Source: Bigelowiella natans CCMP2755
Lineage: Eukaryota > Cercozoa > Chlorarachniophyceae
Assembly (NCBI GenBank): GCA_000320545.1
Contig: ADNK01000985.1
Coordinates: 1-64,000, forward strand
Direction of reading: 5' to 3'
DNA length: 64,000 bases
The notes under the pieces were generated by a model, which made no database searches, was not told the origin of the DNA, and was given only the letters and a program-made list of their open reading frames with translations. Position numbers and translations under genes: made by a program. Shown here piece after piece: positions 23,919 through 37,933 of the stretch (positions are counted from its first letter, which is position 1; the number at the start of each line of letters is the position of its first letter).

Positions 23919-24716
23919 GTGTGTGGGGGAAATGGGGGTGTGGGTATTTAAGGCCAAAATCTCAAAATTTATTTTCAACTTTCAAGTTCTAATACAAGAA
24001 GAAAAATATTCTCCTTGGGGTGTATATATTGAAAGTTTTGCCATTTAATATGCGAAGAATTCTGCATTCATCTTGGATGTGTGAATACCCTTGTATGTGC
24101 TCGTTGAAGATAACAGCAAATTTCCTCTCTACCAGGGGGTCGTGTAATGGTAACCATATAGAGGCTTTAGCTAGTCCCATTCCTCCATAATGTCCATTGT
24201 GAGGCTGCATGCTTTTCTTCAAAAATCGCTTTGCATAGTCTGAAGTAAATGAAGAGAAGGGGATGCGGTTTGGACACAAAGTGGTAAAATGAACAAAGTA
24301 GCACATAACTAAGAGATGGTTACCAGCGGCGTTCGTCTTCCGGTTGCTTTTATTTCCCCCACTCTCGCTGGTTAAATGATGGGGTTGGTTGTTGTAGCGA
24401 TGCAACCGCCTCTTCTTGTTCATTGTCAACTGCAGAACAACTTGAAATGGCACACAGGCAGATTGCTTCTCTGGCAGATCGGCTTGTTCTCCTGAAAATA
24501 GTGACGTTTACATTGCGACATCATCATAGTTATTGTCGCAGAGAGATATGCTAGGGGATATTTGTCAGAGATGTGATAAGTCCCACCAGAGGATCCCATG
24601 GCAACAAAAGCAACAAGAACAATAGAAATAGACAATTTTTCAAACCTAAGATCTAACAAAAACAAACACAATAATATGATGTGATTTCGAGATCTGATCT
24701 AACTTGACTAACCCAT
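23629..24716 (-). CDS. Possible multi-exon hypothetical gene, structure unresolved
   Basis: Three pieces look coding. (a) An ATG at 24716 with a splice (24713 to 24645) would give a short hydrophobic N-terminus, MG-LKNCLFLLFLLLLL, like a signal peptide, continuing from 24491. (b) An open frame at about 24250-24010 contains HNGHYGGMGLAKASIW and ECRILRILNGKTF. (c) A terminal exon, about 23779-23629, follows a CAG acceptor and encodes a basic C-terminus rich in KKKKK and ending KKRKRKG. I cannot join them with confident phases. The secretory-like start and nucleolar-like end fit poorly together, so two genes are possible. No family recognised. Confidence 0.3.
23816..23912. repeat. Compound microsatellite (CA)n-(TA)n
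   Basis: A CA tract (about 23816-23848) and a TA tract (about 23876-23912) are separated by a short spacer. They lie between two of the putative exons of the minus-strand hypothetical gene. Confidence 0.95.
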
Positions 24717-25065
24717 GTCTCAACGGATCCCTATTTCTCTGCCTGGGAAAAGAAAACCTGTTAATTACATGCCATTTGGGTTAAAATTAGTGTAATACAC
24801 ACCAAAATTTGGGATCAATCCGAATGAGCGAGTTGAGATTGTGTCAGACGTATCTTGAGGTATCCATCTATTTCGGTAGGGTCAAAAGTAGGAGTATTTT
24901 TTAGCTAACGGCGGTCGAAATTGCGGTAAATTCTAATAGCGTCCCATATTTTCTAATCTATCTTAAACATTTTCCTCCGCCAGTTCGTCTCACAACAGAA
25001 CAAGTCGCAGCCAGGACTTAGCACGATACGATCATCATCCCCATTCATTTGAATCCTTCTTAAAG

Positions 25066-28000
25066 ATGGCAGGGGGTGGTGATAATGTACAAGTAGCTGT
25101 TAGGGTCAGGTAGTTTGGACAAATCCTAATTTATCACCGACAAAAGTCGCCTTAGATATCACGCCTTGCAATGGTGTCAATCTCCACTTTGAATTCTTAA
25201 CAGACCCTTCAACAAGCGCGAGAAGTCACGCAATGCTAAAATGGTGGCTATATTGTACATTTTTAAATATTCCTATGTGCTCGAAACATCTATGAGTCGT
25301 CGAGGTTGCTATTTGAGTATGATTTCACTGTGGTTCCTAATGTCGTCAAAGGTGGTCTTCATGGATGGGAAAGAAACCCGCCTCGCTTCTGGCAAGGGCG
25401 ACGAGTAGTCTGATCAATACCCTTCTTGTATATTTCTTTGATTTTGTTTTTTCCCTATTTTGAACAGTCGGAAGTTCACGTTTGACTATAGTTTTTGGAG
25501 TCACGATCCAAAGAAAAAGAGCAAATTTGCTGGCCAGGAGTATAAACATTATTCACGTTATGCTGTACATACTTGAGATACTCTTCTCTTTTTGGTAGGG
25601 ATGTGTTTAATAATCTTGGGACAATGGTTCTCGACAACGCATTCAATGGATACAACGCCTCTCTTCTAGCATATGGCCAGACAGGTCTGGATGTAGCCGT
25701 CCACCCAGATGACCGTGATTATGATGATAATGACGTTACATAATCTTCAGGTTCTGGAAAGAGTTACACAATGATGGGTGCTGACGGTGAGCAAAGGGTT
25801 CGTGTAAATAATATATACAACGACGTGCCGATCACACGGACTATTGTGCAGGATATCTTATTAAAGGTGTCGGTTTGATTCTCTCTTTTTAGGGCATAAT
25901 ACCCAGACTCAGTGAAGCATTGTTTGAGAGAGGTAGTACCGATTATTGCAAGGTTCTTATACGGAATAACTCGCCGTAAATTATTGATTTCCCCCAGCCA
26001 AATCGGACGATACCAAGGGCATGAGTTACAAGGTGGAGCTGTCGTACCTTGAGATTTACAGGTAACCATCTACAATGTGTAAATTCTTGTTGTATCTGAT
26101 CAAGTATTTTACAGTGAGAGAATTCGCGATCTGCTGTCACCAAATGCGAACAAAAAGAAGGTATGAAGAAAAAATCTCTTTTAGTAAATATTTCACCTCG
26201 AAATCAGTCTTCTTCTCCAAGTTATGTACTTTGAACCTATTCGTCACCTTCTTAGGGTTTAAAAGTAAGAGAGGACCCTGAAACTGGCCCTTACGTAGAC
26301 GGCTTGTTAACATGTGCCGTTAGTAGCTTCGAAGAATTGGAGAAACTGATGGTACATTATAGCTAACTCTTGTAATATGAGAAGGAACCTTCAAATAGGT
26401 AATCTGGGTGATATTAACATCGACAATTTCCAGGTGATTGGAAACAAAACAAGGACAGTGGCAGCAACGAAGATGAATGCCCAGGTTTAGTGAGATTATG
26501 GAGATTATATTGTGTTTTCTTCTTTGTATTGTTAATGTGACCTCGTCTATCCATCAGTCGTCTCGGTCGCATGCGGTTCTGACCATCACTTTCATCGCTA
26601 CCCGTGAAGATGACGTGACGAATCTCTCCACTTCTCAAACCTCTAAAATACAACTTGTGGACTTGGCTGGTATGACACCTTCCTCTACCTCCTAATGATG
26701 ACCCCCTTTCCATTACCACTGAATCTGGATCTTGGCACTTACTCCGCTCCATCACTGCGTCGTGTAGGTTCTGAAAGAGTTTCCAAGTCTGGTGTGAAGG
26801 GGGTGGGCTTAAGAGAGGCGGCAATGATTAACAAATCTCTCACTACGTTGGGAATGGTCCTAGCCAGCTAACACCGTCAATCTATTTGAGTATTGTGTTG
26901 CTATGGTGACGCATAGATGCACACGCATACACATTAATACCATTCTTTTATCACCGTCTTCCAATAAGGAAACACGTTGTGCTATACCAACGATCGTAAC
27001 GACTCTCTCAGGTTATATCTTCTTTGGCAAAGAAAGGAGGCGGGGCAAAAGGAGTATTTGTCCCATATCGAGACTCTGTATTAACATGGCTTCTGAAAGA
27101 ATCGCTCGGTTGGCTATGACGATTCTTTTGTGTTAAGTTCTGTTCGATAAAGAAGGCAGAGTTGTGCTTTCATCATGCCTACTTGGATTTCTTCGATAAG
27201 CTTTTCATATCCTCTTCTTGCATTACTGATTGCATGATCCAACAGGTGGCAATGCAAAGACAGTGATGATTGCTGCTTTAAGTCCTGCTGATATCAACTA
27301 CGAGGAAACTTTGAGCACCCTTCGATATGCCAACAGAATGAAACAAATTTTGAACGTTGCTAAGGTCGAGCTATATATTCGAGATGATGATGATGCTCTA
27401 AGAGAATAACGATACTTACTCCGAAATTAGCAACAAAATATCCGATTGTCTGCGACATGACATGTTTTGTCATTTTGTAGATGACGAACTAAGTCTTCAG
27501 GAATGCTTTGATTCTAATGATTATTACCATCATCATCCACCACCACCAACAGACTGATTTGCAGTTGAAGTTAAGTAGTCCACCACACATCGGTGACTGA
27601 AACTGACCTATTTCGACTTCATTTGCTGCTGCTGCTGTTGCTGCTGACTAGGTCAATGAAGATCCAAATGCAGCTTTGATTCGTCAGTTAAGGGAAGAGA
27701 TCGAAGCCCTTAAGAATAGACTTGCTGGCAGTGGAGGTGCAGATGCAGGCGATATTAAAACGCTCCGGGATAAGTTAATTCAAAATAGGCTGGATAGAGA
27801 GAAAGAGCGGAAAGAATGGGAAGAAAAATTGGCAGCTGCAAGGCGCGCTGCACAAATGGGGGAGCAAGCATTGGACTCACAGGGGATATCTGCAAAAAGG
27901 GTTGTAACAATAATAATGATAATAATAATACCCAATTCCAATTCGCGAGAGCACTGACGACAACACACACACACACACACACACACACCGCGCGCGCGCG

Positions 28001-28999
28001 CATACATGTGCGTGTTGATAGACATCATCGCAAAATGCATGCATAACCCAAAGTTGAAGTGTTATCGCTCCTCCTTCCCCTTGTGTCGCAATAATATTAT
28101 GCTTTAATATTATGCTTTAATAATCATCTTCGAAACCACCACAGGATCTCACCGTACCACACTTTGTAAATCTCCATGAAGAGGATGATATGACCGAGAA
28201 GCTGTTCCATTACATTAAGAAGGATGTGTCGGAGACACTGATATGCTCCAGGAATCAGCAGAATATGACGTGCATCAAACTCTATGGTAATAAATTATTG
28301 GATTGCTCACATAAACATACATCAAGACACGCAGCAGCAACAGCAGCAGCAGCAGCAGGTTAACCTTCTACTACTATTACAATTAGGGGTTGGAATTGAG
28401 CCTGAGCATTGTTACGTTCGGCCGCAAAAAGACGGGTCGTCTGTGTCTCTTGACAGCACAAAGAAGATCAATTCGAGCGAAAACCCGGCTAAAACTTTTA
28501 TTAATGGTACTTTTAGTAGTAGTGTGAGAGTAGTATTTGCGAAGAGCAATTGTTTCCATCTAAACTATTCGTTAGTAATATTTTGACCTTCTGAACGTTT
28601 GGATTGCTGCTTGCTTTTAACAAACAAAAGGTAAGTTATTGATTGGTTCTGTGACTCTGGCGCATGGAGATCGCGTTGCTTTCGGGGCCGAGCAGATCTT
28701 CAGGTTTTTCCATCCGGAGGGAAAGACCGAGGAAGGAGAGGTATTACCATTTTTATATTTGAAAGTTTAAGTCCCACTAAGTATTTTCTCGCGTTTTTTC
28801 CAAGGAATTTGGTTGGAATGAAGCTCAAAGTGAACTTGAAAAGAGTCCTGATTGGATTAAGTACAACAAGGTGATATTCATGAGAGGTAGATGGTATTCA
28901 TATCAACGATATGAACCAGCCAATCATATTTTTTTCAAATGAATATATAATGAAACTATCTATCATCATCCTTTCCTCCTCACCTGCTGCTGCTGCTAT

Positions 29000-29032
<33 letters not shown>

Positions 29033-29875
29033 CAAATTGATCGTATTCTCACCACACCACGGACTAATACCATCTCTTCACAGGAACAACAGGAACGTGC
29101 ATCAGAACTTGAGGCACTGCGCAAACGCGAGGAAGACCGCAAGCGGTTGGTAGAGCAAAGAATGACCAAAAAACTCGACAAACTCAGGCGAATATCTGCC
29201 TTAGCCGAGAAAGATACGGTGAGTTGTCGTCTAATGTTCTTCTTCTCCTAACTTGATTTGATCAAATATTCTATGATGTTTCTTTTTGTACAGTTAAGAG
29301 AGCTCAAGAATGATAGGACTACAAAATTGGAGTAATACATCTTACCTTATCACCAATTGGTCGTTATGACAATCATTTTTTAATTTTGCCTCACATATAA
29401 GACTACCACTTTATCCAACGACAACCCTCATATTTCCCCCCTTTAATTATTATTTTATAATGCAAAAATGGCTTCTTCTTCTCCTTCTTCTTCTTCTTCT
29501 TCTTCTTCTTCTGCTCTTCCTCAGGGATCCATATAGGGAGCTGGTCGTGCTCGTGGACGAGATGAATGCAATTTGCCGCGCCCTCGGTATAATAATGTCC
29601 ATGGAATGGGGGGGTGTTAGTGAGCAGTATGACGATGATGATTATTATTACTCCGATCAATTGATTAATTGCAATGCCCTGTCAACGGACGACGACGAGG
29701 AGATCATGATGATGATGATGATAATATGTTCTCTTTATCATCATCAGGTATTCTGGGGGATACTCAGTTCAAACTAGAACTTGTCAGCGATGGTGCAGCG
29801 CCTGAAAACATTGGAAAGCCAAGGAAAGGTGGTGATATGAGTGGTAGTGGTTGTAGTATGACCAGACATTATGTA

Positions 29876-29918
<43 letters not shown>

Positions 29919-29937
29919 TGTCATAGATGCACATATG

Positions 29938-29974
<37 letters not shown>

Positions 29975-32186
29975 AATTAGTCACTAATGCTATTACTGTT
30001 AAGCTCCACCGTACTACACACTACTACTGCTGTTGCTTCTCCTGCTGCTGTACTAAAAATACTTTTATTACCTAGGTGTCATTGTTGCTAATTATAGCTC
30101 GGAAGATCCAACAGAGCTGAACTGCAATAAAGATGATGGAATTGATATTCTTCATGTCACCAAAGATGGGCACGCATTGGTAGTAATATTGAACATGAAT
30201 AATAAGCGTAGTAGTTGAGGTTGGTAGGTAGTAGCTATGGATCATCATACATCCTCCACATATAATATGTAACAATCGAATGTGCAGTGGTTCAATATAT
30301 CGTGTTATTCTATGAGCAAGATATGCACTCCTGCTACGAAAACAATCGTTGGTTCATCATTACTATCATCATACAAAAGGTTCAAAATGGTCAAGAGATC
30401 GGTTGGATTCCGTCAAATTACATATACCCAGAACCAAAGATGAATTTGGAAGGCAATTCAGCTTGGGCTTTGACTCCGCAAAGTGTTAGACATCTGGTTG
30501 ATTACAACAACAACAACAACAACAACAACCGCTACCAACACCAACACTACCATAACATATTGATATAGGAAAAGAATTATATAGTTGTAGTGGAATATAT
30601 ACTCTCATTTATTTTATAATCAGACTTCATCTCGCCTGGAAATTCGCGCTTTTCGTAAGGACTTAATAGCATTAACTTTTTCCAACTACATATAATAACA
30701 CATATGATAGACCAATATCATATCATGGAAGACTAAATCGACCGTAAATTGCGATTATGATGGCGTGATTTGTGAAAAAGCGTTCTTTTAAACTTTGTTC
30801 ATCTCTCATGCACCACCACCACCACCACCAGGCAATATGGGCAATGAGTGGATGCAAAAAGTGGAGAGTGGCAAACGATCGCAGTACCGATGCAAATGGT
30901 GGGTGTCTACATACATACCTACCTACCTACCTACCTCTAATCCTAGTACTACTACTAGTAGTAGTTGTTGTAGCAGTAACACATCGTGTTTACAATATTA
31001 ACCGGCACGCGAAATCATAGTATTAATTCATGAGGAAAATGATGATGAGCTCCATACCTCTTCTCCCCCTCCTCCTCCTCCTCCTCCTCCTCCTCCTCAT
31101 CCTTCAGGGACGTACCTCTTTTTCTCCAACGCCTCAAGGCTTTGAGGAGAGTCTACAATAATATGAGATCCGCCAGCACTAAAAGAACCGTGACGTAAGA
31201 ATCATCATTGATGACTAATAAAAACTGCCATTATTTCATATTTTCGTCTTGTGTCCTGCGAGTCCTCCAACTCTGTTCTTTCTCCTCTCTCTACGATACA
31301 ATTATTCTCACGCTATCACAAACAAATACTAGGTATAACCCTACCGAAATTCTACTCCAAGATGAATTGAGGTCGGTCGTTGCTCACACCCTGTTAGAGA
31401 TCCAGAGATTGAAAATAAATACAGATTTGAGAGCTTTATTTGTAGTGGTAGAAGTAGTGGTGGTGGTGGTAGTAGTAGGGGTAGTAATGTAGACAAAATA
31501 TATGTGCTATATATGAAATATATGATTTAAATGAATTATGTAGCGTCTATTGTAGTATAGCATAATCGTCGTTTGTACTGCTGCTGCTGCTGCTGCCGCT
31601 ACTTGTGAACTTATCTGAGCAGCTATATTTATCCCCACAGAAGCTACTTGTGAACTTATCTGAGCAGCTACATTTATCCCCACAGAAGCGTTGGAGTAGC
31701 AAGTGTTCGGATGTATCCGTTGCTGTTTTCTGGGAATGATAAAGATGTTAAGGTACAGAGTTACGACAATTAAGAGTAGAGGGATAGAGAGAGGGGGGGG
31801 GAGAGAACAGAAAACCATGCCGTTAAGCAAGAGCAATTGGACAGAAATGTAGCGTATCAGCTATTGTCAGTTATCATCTTTAGTATTTGTTCCATCACAA
31901 CTAGGCTCGAGTACCCATTCTAGATGCAAACGGAAACACTCTCGGTCGGCCATCATGAGTGTTATAAATGACTTGCAATATTACTCTATTCTGCAGCTTC
32001 TTGAAAGAAAAAATGATTATTTCTTTGTGCATTTAGCAGGGTATTGAAGAGTTTGTTTCTATGGTTGTTGCTACTACTGGCCTCCCTTTGTGATAATGAT
32101 GATGATGATGATGATTGTCTCATCACTTCAGGATTAGTTGAAATCGAAATGGGACTTGAGCTCACGAAAAATGAATACATGGAGTA

Positions 32187-32230
<44 letters not shown>

Positions 32231-32384
32231 GAGGGGGGGACAGGGAAAGGCGAGTAGAGAGGTTAACACGTTTTCATTCCAAAAACAATAATATAATCAC
32301 TCAATACTCGCAGAGATGAAGATGAATTGCGAATAGGCAAATTAACTGCAAATTCTGGTACTTAACTTTCTCTTCTATCTCCCA

Positions 32385-32469
<85 letters not shown>

Positions 32470-33305
32470 TAATGGTATATATTATTCGGTAACCTCGGTC
32501 TCTGTTGTCTCTGCCTGACCTTTTGTTCTTGTCCTCCTCTTTACTACAAACGATGTGCCTCCTCCTCCTCCTCCTCCTCCTCCTCCTCCTCCTCCTTTGT
32601 TTCATTAATCAGGTGCTACCATAATTGTACGAGTTGTTCGGGTCGTGGAGATCAATTCTATGCTACTGCCGATGCCAGAAAGAATATCAAAGAAAGGTAT
32701 ACTGATTACTGATATATGACATCTGTCATTCGTTTTCTCTCTCGCCATATTTCTTGTAAAGTATGTGTACATCTGCATAACACCTCACCACTACTTTTTC
32801 TTCGCCTACATATTACTGTCTTCTTACTTTTGCTGCTTGCTCATTATATACCCTCCTCCTCCTCCTCCTCCTCCACGTTACTGCTTCGTTCAACGTAGAT
32901 GGGGGAATAGGCGTGGAGTTATGTGTGAGGCACACGTTCTGGAAAGCGCTTCCGGAAACTGCTGCCCAGACACGACTGCATAAGATTGAATGGAGCTCAG
33001 AAAGTTGTGATTTGCCGCCAACTGGCCCAACGATCAAAGGAGGAGAAAATGTTGACAGGAAGGAAGGGGAAGTAGCGACGGCAAATAAAAAACAGTCACT
33101 CTCTACTTCCCCTGCTGTTGCAAAAGAACAAGATTCTTCATCTTCTACCTCAAAAGAAACCAAAACTACAGGTGCTCAGAAGCAATCTGCAGATGAGGTT
33201 GAGTGATAGCGAGTAGTCAATGCTCATGAATATGATCAAGAGTTCATCTTACATGATGATACGTAAGAGGACATGATTGTGTCACAGGGTCAGAATCATT
33301 GCAGG

Positions 33306-33342
<37 letters not shown>

Positions 33343-33484
33343 TTTATATAAATTTTTATAAAATACATAAACACTAAATGCAGGTACCTTAGTATGAGGC
33401 TAAGACCGACTCGTCTTTATTTTCCTGCTGCTGCCTGCCTGCCTGCCTGTCTGCCTGCCTGCTTTTCTGCTGTCAATGCCAATA

Positions 33485-33531
<47 letters not shown>

Positions 33532-34572
33532 CGCTCGCTTTCTCAGATTGCAGCAGTCTTAGAGCTAGAGGCTTTGAAGAAGAAATTGAAGGCTGAGAGG
33601 AATACACTACTCGCGAAACGAGTAAACATTCGGAATCTAAGGAAATCCAACTTAAATTCAAGGCAGCAGCTTGCTAAAGATATTTCAAAGCAGAGGAAGA
33701 TGTTTAATGAAGTCAGGACTGTGATGCAAAAGCTTCAAGCTCGTCAGGTATTATTATTCAAATGTTTGTTCGGGTTAGGGTTAGTTCGTAATTACTATTT
33801 TAATTGCATTGATGATACTTTTCTTCTCGTTATATGCAATAATTATAATGATGGATGCTCTATTGCTACCATTCGAAAATCCCAATGTTGGTTGGTCACT
33901 TTTTTTGGAATATCGTACACAATCTCGTCATCAGGTCAAGCTTCCTCCACAGAGTGAGGATGCAAAACTCGAAGGAAAGGAGGCAAAATCCAGAGCGAAA
34001 CAACGAGCACTACAGAAACGTCTGACCAGTAAGATCAATGAGATCAAAACTAAATCGAAGGTAGAAAATGCAGTAGTAGGTGATCGATCCCCGCACACGA
34101 CGGGTTTATATTTCGCAATAAATCGTTAAGGCAGCATGCAAATGGTTGGTGATTCATCGTAGTGATGATGGTGATAATAATGGCGCAAAGGATGATGACT
34201 TTGCCTCGATGGCTGAATATCAGTCTCTGAGATGCAACAACAATTCCCAAAACTATCATCTACCCAGCGAACAAAACTATTGATGAATCACAAGCCTTTT
34301 CTACCAGAACAGTCAATTTCATTTCATTGTTTGAGAGAAAGTGATGACAGGAGGAGGATTTGCCTAATCCTCGTCTGTGGAGTGAGCAACGAACCACATA
34401 TCTACCTCTTCTTCTTCTTCTTCTTCTTGTTTCTCTGAATTACTTCTTATTACTGCTACTACTGAATCATCATTAGGTCATTACAGATCAGTATAATCAA
34501 ATGCGCACAAGCTATCAGGGAGCGCAGAAGCAATGCGATCAACTTGCTCAACAGGAAGCGGTATTACTGACT

Positions 34573-34605
<33 letters not shown>

Positions 34606-34619
34606 CACTGAGATCAATA

Positions 34620-34651
<32 letters not shown>

Positions 34652-36591
34652 GTAACGTCAAAGAACAGCTCCTCAAAGATACTACTAATACTACTTCATC
34701 CTCTTGCATAGCATCTTAAACGAGACCAAGTCGAAATGCAGAAAAGGCACAAGTCCGCCCTAAACGAAGTTCTAAAGAAGATTCGTAGTATTAAGAACAA
34801 GGCTGCTGCTGCTGCTGCTGCTGCTACTGCTCCTGCTAAAGCACAGCAGCCTGCTTCATCCTCATTGCCACCTACCCCTCAAATCAACGATGCAGAACCC
34901 AAGGCGACTCCTACCAATAAGAAGGAAGTAGGAGAGACGAGGGAGGAGGGGGGGGAGGAGACTACCACCGCAACTACTACCAATACAGGGCCGAAACCTC
35001 CGCCAACGAAATCCTCGTTGGTTGCGCTTAAGTTTCAACCTACGGTGTTGGGCATGATCTTTGCCGACTTCCGAGTGTTGGAGGTGCGGCCAGGCACCCA
35101 AGCACATGAAAAGGGTGTGCGAAAGGGATGGAGCTTGAAGAAAGCCAACGACACCGAGATCACAGAAGAGACAAATATGAAGGAGCTATTTATTAGATTT
35201 CGACAGATCGGCGCCCCCATCACGCTAGTATTCGAGACGAGTGAGATCGAAGATGGAGGCCTGGGAGGTATTGAAGAGGAAGAGGACGTAACCTGGACGT
35301 ATCGGCTTAAACGCGAAGAACTGTGCGGTTATCGGTCTGTGGGTCTCAGAAACTCCCCTGACATGAAAGATATAGCCTATGATAAGAACAATAATATCAT
35401 AGAAATCGGAGCAAATCAGCAAGAGTTTATCGTCATCGAAAGATTACACGACATCCTGAGCGCCCAGATTTACCTCCGACTTGAGGATGGAAGTGGGTGG
35501 GTATTTGCTCTGGATCCCAGAGATAAAGAGAGGGAAATAGTCGAGTTAGTCGGCATCAACAAATCAAGCACCACCGACAAAGAGAATAAAAACCAACAAG
35601 GAGCAGCGACGGATAAAGGTGGTATGGTTCCAAGAAAAGCAAACAGCGATGGAGAAAAGCAGATGGTTGCCGCTGCTGCACATCAGAAATTTGCAGAGGT
35701 AGCAGTGAAGAAAATAGTAGCATATATCAAGGACTTATTTTCTGTATGAAATATTGTCTCGAATTGTTGTATGCAAACACTTTCATCAAAACTTTGTGTG
35801 AGTTTGTGTATACATGTCTTTATGTGTATTTTGATTTTTATGTATGAGAATCATGAGGGACGTTCTTGATAGGTGAAACGGCTTTTGATTAACCAAAAAG
35901 TGGACCCAAACGTGGGAGACGACGACTCTGACACGGCTTTGCATTGGGCCGTCAGATGGGGAAATGTAGAAACCGTAGAGCTTCTATTAGCTAGGAAGGC
36001 TAACCCTAACTACAAAGGGAAAAGGGGTAATACCGCACTGATTGAGGCATGCTGGAAGGGATTCTCCGATATCACAAATATTCTTATCTCAAACAACGCG
36101 AAGGTAACAATAGTAGTAGAAGTTTGAAAGAGTTCTGACAACTCAACGGCTTCTCTTTGTATGGTGTTTGTTGTACTGCCTCACATACCTCAGCATGAAT
36201 CATCATCATCATCATCATTATCAGGTGAATGATACGACAGAGGCGGGGAATACAGGGTTACATTGGGCTTCATGGAAAGGACACAACCAAATTGTGAAAA
36301 CTCTTCTAGCTGCTAAAGCAAAACCTGATACTGCAAATATGAAGGGCCGCACCCCTCTTCACTACGCATTTCGTCAGGTAGTGAGTGAGTAATGACTGTA
36401 ATGCAACGATGAGAACAATACCAGCACTAGTAAGTAAGTAGTAGCAGTAATCGCTCGCTACAGTAGAGAGCTAGCAACAGCACTATAATCGCCGAATCGT
36501 CGTTTCAATCAGCACAACAACGAAATCATTACGCTGCTTCAACCCGCGATTTCAGAATACCAAGCAAGCGGTAGAGAGCATATATGTGTAC

Positions 36592-36664
<73 letters not shown>

Positions 36665-37901
36665 CAACGTCGATGTATGTATACATTGCTAATGAGGGAT
36701 ACGTAGGAAAATCGTGAAGAGTCAATATTAAAAAATATTACACACACACACACACATAACAAAGGTTGTATTGCACTGGCCTCACTGTAAACACCTTCTT
36801 TGTTGGATGAGTTGCTTTTTCTACTTATCAGGTGCAGATTTCGATGAAGTATCATTGTGGGGAAGTGTTGACATTGGCGCATCCTTCAAGCACCGCATCC
36901 GTAATTATTGAACGACTGAGTATCGTATCAAATATGATGATTCCAATAACGACTGCTGTCATTTCGATGATGTTATACTACTACTGTGCAACCGCCAATA
37001 AAATGACAAGACGACGTTCCTTCTCTCACTGCAACTCCTCATTCCGACTGACTACTTATTCATTAAAGGGGGATCACAAATGTCACCGGAATTCTTGGCC
37101 AATATGTGCAATGGCACTCTCGTATTTGAGATGTGGATGAAGGCAAACTTGGACAAAAATCACCAGTAATATATGAGAGCAGACAGCCATACTTATTTAT
37201 GTATTTATTTTGTATGTCAAATAAAGATAGGCACCTTCGTTTCCTCCATTAGCAAAAAATTACTTGGAATTGTAATGGGTTATTATTGTTATTTCTCTTT
37301 TCTGTTTGACGGTAGGGTTGAAGTTAGCAAAGACATGTTGAGTGATCTTAACAAGGAACAATTAGTCGATAAGTTGGCTATGATACAAAAACGGATGACC
37401 AACAGTGGGGACAGCGGCGAGACCCAAGAGAATGTAAAGCAATCGCAAAAGGTGTTTAAAGCGCTCACAGCCAGACTGCAAAAGATACAAAACGAAGAGG
37501 CATATGCAAGGAATCAGGTGTTCACTATGATGCGGATGCAAGACGAAAGCAACGAGATGGACGAAATGGAAAGCAAGGACGAAATGGAGGACATGAAGAA
37601 GCCTATTGCGCCTCCGCTTAGCATGAAAATTCTAGCTCAAACTGAAACAAAATTATCGGAAGCTGCTGACAGGAAGTATGCAGCATTAAATGGTTCTTCT
37701 TCGGCACTGATCAAGTACTTGGAAGAGAAGTTTGGCAAGAAAGGAGAAGGATCAAATGAATCATCAATGAGTAGTAAAATTGCCATTAGTCCAGCATGGT
37801 CATCTGTGCGATTATTTGTTGCAACTGATGTCGAAGAAGCGGTGGATTCAAGCCGCAACGGTCAATACAAGTTTTGGTGGTGGTGGTTGTGGTGGTGGTG
37901 G

Positions 37902-37933
<32 letters not shown>

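Noticed and set aside
33204-33206. In-frame TGA as the end of a first gene in the kinesin locus
   Set aside because: A donor at 33198 (GAG|GTTGAG) joins in phase to the coiled-coil exon at 33547, and KIF1-like and PH segments follow downstream, so one gene is simpler. Not proven.
35744-35749. Stop after the PDZ-like exon, giving a stand-alone 337-residue protein
   Set aside because: TCT|GTATGA is a usable donor and joins in phase to the ankyrin exon at 35873. The stand-alone reading remains an alternative.
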